The notes beneath the pieces are model-generated. The model worked only from the letters and a program-made list of their open reading frames with translations, searched no databases and was not told where the DNA came from. Positions 47,948 to 59,962 of a DNA stretch of 64,000 nucleotides are shown here, one piece after another; positions within the stretch are counted from its first letter, which is position 1; each line of letters opens with the position of its first letter. This DNA is from Lineus longissimus (lineage: Eukaryota; Nemertea; Pilidiophora; Heteronemertea; Lineidae): assembly GCF_910592395.1 (NCBI RefSeq), contig NC_088322.1, forward strand, positions 11,899,431 to 11,963,430, in the 5' to 3' direction. Position numbers and translations under genes: made by a program.

Positions 47948-49434
47948 TATGAACAAGTTTGTTTGCAAAGTGATCTTGGCTAGTTTGACATAGAAACAAA
48001 AGATGGACGTACACGTAGCTCTATGGTGGATGTCGTGGAGGAGAGTAGCATCTTTGCGAGAATTGCATGTCCTTCATGTTCTTAAAAGATGGAACTCTGG
48101 TTGAAATAAAGCGTATGCAAAACTTCACCATAAACAGAATGGAATCGCCGTATATATTGGTTTGCTACAAATGTCAGAAATGAGTGTGGCTCTGGTTTTG
48201 TGGTGCTCTTTTTATGAACAAGGGATCAACAGTGCCGTTATTTCAAGTTTGGTCACGGCGTTATCGCTGTTCTATTTCCGAGTGCCACATGAGACTACGG
48301 TTACCAAACATACATATTTACCCTCTATGATGACGTGGTATTTATCGTATCGTTGTTGACTGTCATTTTTGTTGCAAAAGACCCTCACAAAACGTCTTGA
48401 GTTGGACGTCCTCTCTTCTCCTTTCGAGGTCAAAGCTGGGATAGGATGTCATTTGGTAGACCAACGTCAGCCATTGACGCAGAGATGGGTATTGTTTGGG
48501 TATGGTGCAAAAAATCAAGACAACCATGCTGTCATTCCTATTTAAATACACTTATTCATTCCCTCAGTCGAATTCTACAATACATTTTCCAAGAGGAAAT
48601 CAAAAATTAACTTGAAAGGTAAAATCGACATGTTAACTACTTGTCAGAACATTATCAAACATTACCCGAAAAATCTCGTCTATTCTGAAAGTATTGTGAA
48701 GTCGAAACGTCTCGAAGCAGTATTACAACAATGATCACACTAATAGGAGGCGCCAGGCGCGTATGGATAATGTCATGTTTATTTCTTGAATTTAATTCAT
48801 GCACAAATGTATGTTTACATGTCGTAGTACCCGTATGTTTGTCTGCTTCGACGCGTGATAATTCTTATTTCTCACGAGATTTGACGAGCAATGCAATTCA
48901 TTGAAATTTCACTGAGAAGAAATTATCAAACCACTGCTGTAGTACAAAAGAAAATGATTTTTTGAGTCTGAATAAGTATGGTATCTTACATGACGTATTC
49001 GGCAATTTTACATGACGTAATCAGCAGTCTTCCCCTACGTAATGGATTGTTGCGCTCAGAAACAGCCTACGTAATGGGTTGTTGCGCTCAAAAGCAGTTA
49101 CAAGAAGAAAAAAATCCTACAGTAAAAGTTTCGACTGGAAGCCACGAACAAGAAATCAATAAGAATACATCAATAGCGCTTAGACCGATTTTTAGCATGA
49201 AAGCTAGCCAAAAACGTGTAAATCCTACAAGAGCTAAACGAGTTGATCAAGTTCAACTTTGGAGTGAAGTCAAAAGAAAATGCTGAGAGTGCTGTCCCTA
49301 CACTGTGTTAACGACTCAGATTAGTTGTCATTGTAAACAATGATATTACCTGCATTAATGTATGTAGCTGAAATATTATTTCACGTTTTATCCATAAACT
49401 TAAATATGTTAAAATTGGGATTTTCAGTCTCATG
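47948..49434. other. Intergenic, short direct repeats
   Basis: No gene is supported. Near 49,034-49,094 the phrase CTACGTAATGGRTTGTTGCG occurs twice, 34 bp apart, and TTACATGACGTA occurs twice just before it. Confidence 0.45.
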
Positions 49435-49804
49435 TCATGCAAGTATCAATTCGTGTCTTGTACCCCCCTCCTCAAGGGTACGACACCTTATCACCCTATA
49501 GCGACATCTTAAGGCTCAATCATCACCCTTTTTTCACCAATGCCACTTGGTCTTTCGTCAAGACATCGCCATCAACAATATATCAGTTATCACCATCATA
49601 TAAAGTAACCGGACTAATTTTACTGAGGCTGTATGTTCGACAAGACATCGACACATTAGCATCCTTATTCTGTCCAGCTTCGCCAAAGTTTCACTAAAGG
49701 AAAAATAAATACTACTCAAGTTTCGGCAAAGATTAGTGGTGATAGCGTAACTACCCTTGAGGAGGGGGGGGGGGGGGACAAGAAACGAATTGATACTTGC
49801 ATCA
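49435..49804. mobile_element. MITE with long TIRs and TCA target duplication
   Basis: Terminal inverted repeats of about 45 bp begin TGCAAGTATCAATTCG at 49,438, and the right copy ends at 49,801. TCA directly flanks both ends (49,435-49,437 and 49,802-49,804). The 364-bp interior lacks coding capacity. A 3-bp duplication fits PIF/Harbinger-like non-autonomous elements, but the TIR does not match the complete Harbinger at 20.4 kb. Each TIR contains a C/G tract: 6 bases on the left and 14 on the right. Confidence 0.85.
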
Positions 49805-49854
49805 ATTAACGATAAAGTGAGGTTATCGTTCGACTTCATTTTGGTATTTAATCC

Positions 49855-50010
49855 CGGGTTAAACCTGAAACCTTTTAGTAGAACTCAGATAAACTGCTGC
49901 TCAATCAACAGCCGTACAACTTGAACATTTGCTGACTTTGGCCCATTATACCCCTGGATAGAGTAAGTTAAAAGAGACATGCCTAGAGTCTCGATCACGA
50001 AATTTGCAGG
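49855..50010 (-). mobile_element. SINE body fragment, same family as 4.6 kb
   Basis: The stretch from about 49,860 to 50,000 aligns loosely (around two thirds identical) with 4690-4840. It keeps the CCTGAAACCTTT, TGCTCAA and AGTCTC landmarks in order. The tRNA-like head is missing or too decayed to see. Confidence 0.55.
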
Positions 50011-50030
50011 GTTTGTGTGGATGTTGTCGA

Positions 50031-50310
50031 TCCCTTGAATCTCGTTTTCCCTCGCTAGTATTGTCATTTAAAAAGAACAAACAGGGCAAACTGGGATGGA
50101 TTTTGGGTGTGGCTTGGACTTAAAATGCGAGTTGTTTATTGTAGCGACTGGAATGGTATGTTAGTGCAGGATGCCCCCCATAACCTCACACCAACCACGA
50201 CTCCCTTGGATCTCATCTTTTCCCGCCATTGTCATTTTAAGACGAACAAATATGTAGGGCAAACGGATGGATTTCGGGTGTTGCTGCGGGGACTAAAATG
50301 CGAGCAACAA
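50031..50310. repeat. Imperfect direct duplication, about 100-bp arms
   Basis: The segments at 50,031-50,134 and 50,212-50,308 both start TCCCTTGRATCTC. They share TTGTCATTTWAARAMGAACA, GGGCAAAC.GGATGGATTT and TAAAATGCGAG. They lie next to the decayed SINE fragment. No coding frame is conserved between the copies. Confidence 0.75.
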
Positions 50311-50505
50311 GTCCACAGTGGCTCCTTGGGAGTAGCCTTTATCTCATATGGGCCTACTTTACTAGGGCCTACACGTATACATAGGCTACTGGTCAATTAA
50401 ATCATTATTGTCAATAGTAAGGGCATAGGATGATCTATGGACGTCATGCTCCGACACCGAAGACAACATTCGGACCAGAAAGCATCCCGGTGCAGCCGGA
50501 GGCAG

Positions 50506-50512
50506 TATAAAA
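50506..50512 (+). promoter_or_regulatory. TATA-box-like site
   Basis: TATAAAA in GGCAGTATAAAACTGACTGA is preceded by a GC-richer stretch with a GGACGTCATG half-CRE at about 50,440. The arrangement is promoter-like, but no exon could be assigned downstream. Confidence 0.2.
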
Positions 50513-51018
50513 CTGACTGAACGGAACAACGGAAGATCATCAAACTTTCTAAACTTCGAGAATATTCTTGGATTAAAAACTGATTTAGTCGATTTCCAAC
50601 TTGAATTGATAAGTTTTGTTATATTGAATCGATAGATAAGATTCTCATGATTACATCCACGGAATGAATAAGGAATGCGTGCATGGCTAATGCCTGTTGA
50701 TGGAGTTTTTTTCCGCGGCGTTGAAAAATCATTTCGCGTACGCCGCAGTGTACAGTGTGTCTCGTAAAACAGCCCTATGGTCAGCCATGCAACTTCTGTT
50801 TGTGGTTACAATCTCATGATTATAGCTGTGCAAGGACCATTATTTCATTCAATTTCTACGCTACTGTTGACTTATCTTTCGAACACTGCAACCTGTGATA
50901 TGACAACGGTTTGAAGCGAACTTATGGCTGGAGATCGTCATGCATTGTGCATGTTGTGTGTCTAGGTAGCCTCGCTACATCACACTCACATAACAGTGGG
51001 TGTGGTGAGGTAGTTTAA

Positions 51019-51235
51019 TTAAAGGGACAATATAGGCAGCAGCTGGGCAGGCAAGATAAAGTTACATAAAGTCGCCTAAAGGGGTCTCTCACATGTCGAA
51101 ATGATTGAGGCTTGTACCAGGAATGTATTTAGTACTGAAGTGAATCTGACATGACCCAGTGTCCTTACTATGTATATTAGTCACCCGAAGATGGTCAAAT
51201 TAGCCCCTCTGCTCCTGTCTATAGTCCCCCTTTAA
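51019..51235. mobile_element. Short TTAA-ended MITE
   Basis: The ends are TTAAAGGGACAATATAGGCAG and the complement of TTAAAGGGGGACTATAGACAG, giving a 217-bp segment without coding capacity. The outermost TTAA could be the target site of a piggyBac-like insertion. A similar TTTAAAGGGGGACATA phrase occurs alone near 58,712. Confidence 0.55.
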
Positions 51236-52332
51236 GTCGGATGTGATATAATTTTGATCCACCAAACCCAAATTTGCAACGAAGAACGATTTCGTTTGGT
51301 GGTATTCTGTTTGGGCAGGATTAGCTCAAGGAGGTGACATGCCTTGACTCCAAGAGTTGGGAGATACTTGGAAAGGTTGCAGATTATGATTCCGATTCAA
51401 TACAGTGTGATCTATGTTGATAAACATTAGACTTCGACCCACACGAATGTGGAAACACAGGGAGTTTTACGAGTATCAGAACTACTCTGGAGGATAACAG
51501 ATGTAATGAATAGCTGAGTGTCAGGTCAGTGGAGTCTAATTTTATTCGTCTTTATTTTTGTTGCATACATACAGTCTCCCAGGCCATAGTCCTCTCATTG
51601 ATTTGTCATAGCACTGCTTCGAGATGAAACTTTTAGTTGTTTAGCTCTTGCTTGATTTACACCGTTTCATCAACATGGTGGTTTAGAACTTCCCAAGTGA
51701 CTGACCAGACTACCATCTCAAGTCCTCATCCTGTCTGTCATTAGACTGTTACTAAACTTTCTCCCTAGATGGCAGGACTGACGAAATGAGTAGATCAGTG
51801 GCACTTTTATCTTTTCTCCAGCAGTACCCTTTTTGTCAGCAATACAACGAAGTGTACATGCACACATTGTTCCAAAATGGCGGGCATGCCCGATCCATGC
51901 CCGATCTTTCTGTTTTGTCCAGCCTTCTGGTGAGTAGTTTGGGTACCCAGTACTTTATCTAGTCTGTCAGGACCCTAATGCAACGAGGCAATTCTAACAC
52001 GTTCAGTATTCAGCATAGAGAACGTATAGACGAATACCCCTTTCAGTTAGAGTATACATGTAGCCCAGCGCAGTCGAGAACATACCAGACCTAGGGACGT
52101 TTAGACCCTCTATAATACTCTAGTTGGGACTGAGGGCAGAATTCTTTGTGAATGGCAGCTGGCAATTGCATAACCCAAAAATAACATAATGCAATTCGAA
52201 TGGACAATTTAAAAAATCTACCACTGATTTTTAAGGATGTGTATCAATGTTCCCCTGGTTAAATGTTCTCTTGTAAGCGACGGTTATATGTTCCCTACGA
52301 TGGTCCTCAGGTTCTACAGGTACAAACGGACA

Positions 52333-54009
52333 GGGGTTCTATGTTCCCACCATGTAACCCCCCCTCCCCAGGGTCTGTTTAGGTCAGCAAAATAGCATTT
52401 TCCCGGGTCCTTTTGTACCCGGGTTCTATGTTCCCACCATGTAACCCCCCCCTCCCCAGGGTCTGTTTAGGTCAGCAAAATAGCATTTTCCCGGGTCCTT
52501 TTGTACCCGGGTTCTATGTTCCCACCATGTAACCCCCCCCCTCCCCAGGGTCTGTTTAGGTCAGCAAAATAGCATTTTCCCGGGTCCTTTTGTACCCGGG
52601 TTCTATGTTCCCACCATGTAACCCCCCCCCCTCCCCAGGGTCTGTTTAGGTCAGCAAAATAGCATTTTCCCGGGTCCTTTTGTACCCGGGTTCTATGTTC
52701 CCACCATGTAACCCCCCCTCCCCAGGGTCTGTTTAGGTCAGCAAAATAACATTTTCCCGGGTCCTTTTGTACCCGGGTTCTATGTTCCCACCATGTAACC
52801 CCCCCCTCCCCAGGGTCTGTTTAGGTCAGCAAAATAGCATTTTCCCGGGTCCTTTTGTACCCGGGTTCTATGTTCCCACCATGTAACCCCCCCCCCCTCC
52901 CCAGGGTCTGTTTAGGTCAGCAAAATAGCATTTTCCCGGGTCCTTTTGTACCCGGGTTCTATGTTCCCACCATGTAACCCCCCCCTCCCCAGGGTCTGTT
53001 TAGGTCAGCAAAATAGCATTTTCCCGGGTCCTTTTGTACCCGGGTACTATGTTCCCACCATGTAACCCCCCCCCCTCCCCAGGGTCTGTTTAGGTCAGCA
53101 AAATAGCATTTTCCCGGGTCCTTTTGTACCCGGGTTCTATGTTCCCACCATGTAACCCCCCCCCTCCCCAGGGTCTGTTTAGATCAGCAAAATAACATTT
53201 TCCCGGGTCCTTTTGTACCCGGGTTCTATGTTCCCACCATGTAACCCCCCCCCCTCCCCAGGGTCTGTTTAGGTCAGCAAAATAGCATTTTCCCGGGTCC
53301 TTTTGTACCCGGGTTCTATGTTCCCACCATGTAACCCCCCCCTCCCCAGGGTCTGTTTAGGTCAGCAAAATAGCATTTTCCCGGGTCCTTTTGTACCCGG
53401 GTTCTATGTTCCAACCATGTAACCACCCCCTCCCCAGGGTCTGTTTAGGTCAGCAAAATAGCATTTTCCCGGGTCCTTTTGTACCCGGGTTCTATGTTCC
53501 CACCATGTAACCCCCCCCCCCCTCCCCAGGGTCTGTTTAGGTCAGCAAAATAGCATTTTCCCGGGTCCTTTTGTACCCGGGTTCTATGTTCCCACCATGT
53601 AACCCCCCCCCTCCCCAGGGTCTGTTTAGGTCAGCAAAATAGCATTTTCCCGGGTCCTTTTGTACCCGGGTTCTATGTTCCCACCATGTAACCCCCCCCC
53701 CCCTCCCCAGGGTCTGTTTAGGTCAGCAAAATAGCATTTTCCCGGGTCCTTTTGTACCCGGGTTCTATGTTCCCCCCATGTAACCCCCCCCCCCTCCCCA
53801 GGGTCTGTTTAGGTCAGCAAAATAGCATTTTCCCGGGTCCTTTTGTACCCGGGTTCTATGTTCCCACCATGTAACCCCCCCCTCCCCAGGGTCTGTTTAG
53901 GTCAGCAAAATAGCATTTTCCCGGGTCCTTTTGTACCCGGGTTCTATGTTCCCACCATGTAACCCCCCCCCCCCCCACAGTCTGTTTAGGTCAGCAAAAT
54001 AGCATTTTC
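52333..54009 (+). repeat. Satellite-like array, about 89-bp unit, 19 copies
   Basis: The phrase TCTGTTTAGGTCAGCAAAAT occurs 19 times between 52,374 and 53,981, on average every 89.3 bp. Units are near-identical. The main variation is the length of a C-run (about 6-14) before CTCCCCAGGG. Each unit contains the hairpin CCCGGGTCCTTTTGTACCCG+GG: seven-base perfect arms around an eight-base loop. The last unit has lost the hairpin. Degenerate precursors of the TTCTATGTTCCC phrase lie just upstream (from about 52,250). No reading frame runs through it. Confidence 0.97.
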
Positions 54010-57000
54010 AACAAACATTCTATGCAATGACTATATTCTGGAGCACGAGAATGGTGGGAGAACCTGACCCTAACAGTACCCATCCTTTACCTCTACCAAC
54101 TTTTTTATTCCGATTCTTAGCCCTGATCGGCCTTGACCTTGACCCTCAACCTAGCTCAAACTTATAGATTAGCTCTATTTGTAACCGACTTCAACCATCA
54201 TCCCGGGAATTTTACAGATAATTCTACACAAACCGTGTATTTGGTCTGATATCGTATTGGGGCAGGGGGAGCAAAGAACCTGGAACTCTGGGAATCAATC
54301 ATGAACCTGGTGAACACAGAGACCTCGATTTTAGAAGCTAGGGCTGACTGATTGAAACAATACCTATTGCCTTTAAAAACCTTGAACCCTTTTAATCGTT
54401 GTATTTTCGAGCTATACAATTACCGTACCTTAATACTACTTACATGTTGTCGTCCTGTAAAGTATGGGCGCCTTCAGATAACTGCACCAGTTACATCTTT
54501 TGCGTAAATAGCCTAGCTAATTGTTACTTTGTTTTTTTCATGATTTTATAACAATCGAATTAAAAACAAATCCAAACTGCCTTCAGTCCTATATTTTAGA
54601 GTTTACATCTATTAGAATGAGTTTAATCATATTACACAGTATGCGATGAACAACATCAGAATTACACAACTGTCTAAGACTAAAAAAATCATCTTTCCCA
54701 ACAACTATAAACCTGCCCATAACTATAATTCGTGTAATAAAATGGCTGTGATATCCACAATGGAACATGAACTATGTATTTATTAAGAATAGAGCTTTAA
54801 CCTCAAAATCTACAAAAGAGTTGAACCTTTCTGTAAAGTATATTACCTTTAGATACTTAAAGTGGCTGAAGCGCCTCAAGCATGGTGCTGGAATGACGCC
54901 AGGGGTTGTGGCGTTCTACAGACCACTGAATCAAGTGTCGGAAAGGGGTCAAAACACTAAAAGGGTTCAGGCAGAAGAGGGAGCAAGAAATCCGATTTTA
55001 CAATCTTTTAACCCCGTACTGACCCTTGATTCAGTGGCCTGTGGATGTTTTCTCTATTGCATTTTGGCAGTGTCAACGAAAGGTTGTGCCCAGCCCGCCG
55101 ATTTTGAAATTCATCACTTTTCCTAAGCGGCGGCTTGACTTATGTTCAGATATTTGCCCAGGCTGTGGTCCTGTACTGAGATAATGGCATGCTTTCTGCG
55201 CCAACAGGCATGATACCGATTCAGGATTATTTGCGTCCTCTATCGGCTGCCTGATAAACAATAAAAGAAACCAAAACTATTCCTGGCGACATTCTAGCGA
55301 TCCCAATATTTCTGCCATTATCGCGATTTTCGCGAACAATTTCTGTGCGCGGTTCGCTATTTCTCACTGCAGTTCGTTGTCATGGCCTATGTTAATTTAC
55401 GTCATCTTTGGAACACAACTTACATCACATTTTAACCCTATACCAAGGAAAACTGCTATGATATTACACAGCACACATTTATCTTATGGAACCTAACTTC
55501 TAGAATACATCTTAGCGTGTTTAAGGTCTGGAATATCTATAATCGCTAGAATAGGACTATTGGCTTGCGGCAGTTGTGATTAAATTCGCTTCTCACGATT
55601 TCACAAGAAACTACCACACCAGCTCAGAAATCTCCCTTGGACTCATCAAATGATCAATGACACGATCTACCCTTTGATGAAATCAGATATATGTATTCGT
55701 ACGAATTTCGAAATCTTACGGGCAAATAGTGGAATATACTACTCATTTTAATTGCTATGCTTCAGAGGTGTCGTCACCAATTTAACAAGTAGCTCCATCT
55801 GTACCAGGAATTGGGGAGGGCACATTTTCTCATACATCTTGTGCTTTATACTATTTTCTGGACAAAACGACGTCATTTATTCGTCTTGTAGGGAAAAATA
55901 CTGGTATTTCTTTTGAGATGAGGACACTGGAAATTGACCTCGATGACATTGCAAACGGACTGAATTCATTGAAAGAATTGAACACCCAGCCGTCGATTGC
56001 ACCAGGCAACGTTATGACGCTAACAGTACTATTCGACGGCTGGGTGAACGAGCTACAGTGTAGCGTGGATTTTTTGTTACCGTCATGCCACAGACTGTGC
56101 TGTCATATTATGCTTCCCATTAACCTACAACCCTACCTCATTAGTTTCTGAACGAGTATCGATTATATTTATAATTACATATAAAGACATTGTTTCTTAT
56201 GAACACAACGAATAATAAACAAGCGTTCCTCATAATGAGAAATTATATTTAATCTACAGCATCCCTTAGTGTTGTCTAGACGAACATAGAATCTACTTAA
56301 CAGTGCTGTATGTATACACGTGCTATCATTATACACTTTGTACAGTTGCGTAAAGTACTATAAATTCGCGTGTCTACGCCCCAAAAGAGAACCATTGAAT
56401 CAATAGCGGGAGTGAGCACGCACCGTGGAACGACCAAGATACCCTGCTGTTCTTTCAACTGCATGCATCACCCATAGGTTATTCAAGAAATGATTTGTAA
56501 CAATCTGCTGTAAGAAAGTTCTGAAGCAAAACCACTGTTCACCGAAACGTGCACAACACTTTACTGAACCGTTAGCCTTTGCTTAACTTGATAGTCTGTT
56601 CTCAAAAGCCCATGTGGCATATCGCCAGCCGGGAAATTTTTGAGATTTTTGGAGAACCAAGTTCACCACCTCCAAATCGGTTCCCGCACTAGTCTTGTCC
56701 ACATATTCAGTGAGGAAATGGTATATATTAGTAAATTTTGTAAAATCTCCTTTTCTTTTTGAATTTACACCTAACTGCAATCAAAATCAAAATGCCCATA
56801 AAAATAACATATCCATATGTATATACAACACAATACACTGGATGCACAGCGTTTGTGGTTTCCATGCTAGCTTTCGACTTTAATTCAGTAAATCTCTCTT
56901 TGATGATTTACATACATTGTTGTCAAAGATAAGGTAAGACTGCACTGGAGAGAGAAGGAAGATAGACAAAGGAAGGAGGAGACCAACGGAAGATACAGCC

Positions 57001-59962
57001 ACCTGGCGTCAGTTTGTGAAACTATGTATAACCTAGACTTGGTCCAAGGACGAGTCAGTTACTCTGCATGAAATAAATCGACAAAGATTTGAGCAATCAT
57101 TGTACAAGTGACTTGTGTAAGACCGGTGTGAAACAAAAGTGTCAGTGACTTGCATCAATACCAGATTTCGAGTTGATGTAACCCTTCCTTATATGGTACG
57201 TGTGCTAAGATGAGCTTGGTGAGGATTTTTAATTTTTCGATTTCGCAAGATCGGAAAAGACTGCTGTGTCATTAAAACAAAATATCTTTAATTAGGCTTT
57301 TAAGCGTTTTTTAAGTTCAAAGGCCTATATTACTCGATCAGGACACAAGTTTGTTAGGGGAGGGGGGGGGGGGGGGGTTAGAAGTAGGGTGCCGTATGAA
57401 AAGATGGAAAGTAGATTAGAAACCTTACGCATCTCGTTGCTCTGCAATATTTTCATTGTCCAATTATAGTACAAAGCAAGGGATTTAGATATATATGTCA
57501 TGGATTTGCTCATTACATGTACATAAACAAAACAAGTATTTCTTAGGTGAATGGCCATATAAGGACAGTTTAATACAATAGCAACGCTGCTTTGAATGGG
57601 TTTTAGGCGGACGATTTCATTTACCTACTTAAATTGTCGGCCTCAGAGCTGTTCAAAATGAGGTTATTCGACCTCGTGATATTAGGCAATGGGTATGCTT
57701 TTTGCTATATTGCAGTCACGGAAAGACATGCTAAAACAATGCAGATAAACCGAGTTCGCTGTCAAACACAAAGCACTTGTAAGAAAATAAATAGCAAGCT
57801 AATATTAATCTAACTTACATCACATTGTCTCTGGACTCTTATTGTTACATTCGAACGCTGGATTAAAATACTTGGACCCGGGCACTAAAAATACGTATCC
57901 TTAATTAGGGAAGACACACAGGCTATTCCTAGCTCTCCAAGTGAAATCCCTGAATGTAAGGTCACAAAATAGATTAGGATTTATTTTATCGACTGGTCCC
58001 ATTTATTCAAATAGTTTGGCCTTGAAAAAATTGATCTCGTAGGAAAAGCATCACATAACGAAATGTATACTCAGGCTAATCAGAAAAGTCAATTTTTGAC
58101 TGACTACTCTTGTGTCGAAGGATGAGTGTGGGCTTTGAATGGTTCTACCAACACTGACAGGTGGCGCCTGCCTCTAACGTTCTATATAGTTTACAATTCT
58201 TGGCAACGATCAAGCTCTGGATATGCAACTACATGTATATTACAAGTTTTCATTGTTACTATATACTGGGTACGAAGCTGGCGACTGTGGTGATGATGCG
58301 CACCATTTCTGCCATTTTTCTTCTGACACAAGGATTCTCTTAATGGTTGATATGTAAGAGTATTCACTTCTGCCCCTTGCATTTATTTAGATTCACCCTC
58401 ACGATATTGAATACATACAAAGCTAATGAGAAATCTGGCAGAGGACTAGACACTTCATTTCATTTGCAAGGTGTAATAGCTTTGTAATAGCAAAACGGGC
58501 CTTGTTGAAGAAAGAGCCTTGTAACAGCTGCATAAAATCACAAGACATCACATACATGTGATCTCGTCGAATGAGAAACTAGGTCTGCCTTAAAAATATC
58601 AGCGGGGTCGCCTTCTATAAAAAAAAGGAGCTGTCGCGTTTACGCAAGGTGCATAGCCTTCATGTTCACGATAGTGCCTCTTCTATTTAACTAGTGACCC
58701 ACCTGGTATTTAAAGGGGGACATATTTTCTCATTCATCTTGATGCACCGATAGGCAAATAAATAAGTCTGAAGGATTTGTGAACAGAATAAGGTTCAACC
58801 ATAAACAGTGTGGTGATTCTCGTGGTGGACTACGCGTTGTATGCTGTTCGATTTGATTCAACCTCAGTAGAACAGAACATACTCTGTCCATGGTAACTTT
58901 GGTAGGGGCTTCATGCTCCAACTTCAACCCAACTGTGGTGTTACTGGCAGTGTACTGATTAAGCAGAACCAAGCGGAACGACTTACAACACGTAGCCCGT
59001 CACGTGAATCACTGCACTGATCGAATTTGATAATTTCGCACGACAGAGGCCTCTATGTGAATAAGAGCAAATATTCTTGGACTGACTTGAAGTTAACATT
59101 GAGACGTTAATCGAACAATAATAAGAATAATTATGTTGATAATCAATAATAATAATAGTTCCCTCAATTTCTTCAATGGAGCAAGAAATAATTATATACA
59201 ACGGCATTTTGTAAAAAAGATTAACTCTTAAGCAGTATTAAAACATTTATATACTATTAAATGTATCTTTCGATTTTTCTAATTTTCTTAACATTGCATT
59301 TAGAAAGTATCTTTATTTTACACGCATATCTAAATAGTTGTATTCAGGTCGAAAATATATTCTAAACGTTGAGAACAGGTAGAAGTCACGTGACTCTAGT
59401 ACAGAATCAACATCCAGAAATATCAGTCTCCTAATTTGAATATACGTCATCATATCCATATTTATGAGTTTCTAGTTTCCGGTATCCGTTGGACGTTCAA
59501 AACTGCTAAATCATTGCAAGTTGCGCAATCCCTCGTGCTCAGAATTTTCCCTCCTCCGTATGAGAGTTAGCTTCTTGTGGTAATATTCACAGAAATCTCA
59601 CATTTTATTCCATAAGCGTAGCACCATGACTTCTTCTGAACACTTCACGAACACTACACTCCAACATGAACTATGTAGATCTAAATGCCATCGTGCACAA
59701 TTATATCACGTGTTCACCACGGAATATCACGTGGTCATCACGTGGTCTGAAATACCAATTTGACCCCCAAGCATGCCCATGAATAAGAGCACGTCGTTTG
59801 AGCACTATACGCATCAGAAAATGCAGCGATTCCGAAGAGAAAATGTATTAAAATCGTCTAAATGTTAAACTTTACAATAATTTTATCCAGTCCTGTTTGA
59901 GTTATTGTCCTATAAAAAGCGATTAGAGGTGATGATATCATAATGAGTATTTATAACATGAA
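54010..59962. other. Intergenic, no gene supported
   Basis: About 6 kb without a defensible gene. A 16-base G-run lies at 57,362-57,377. A possible polyadenylation signal of the receptor gene (AATAAA on the minus strand) lies at 59,604-59,609. Short ORFs here have no recognisable domain. Confidence 0.45.
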
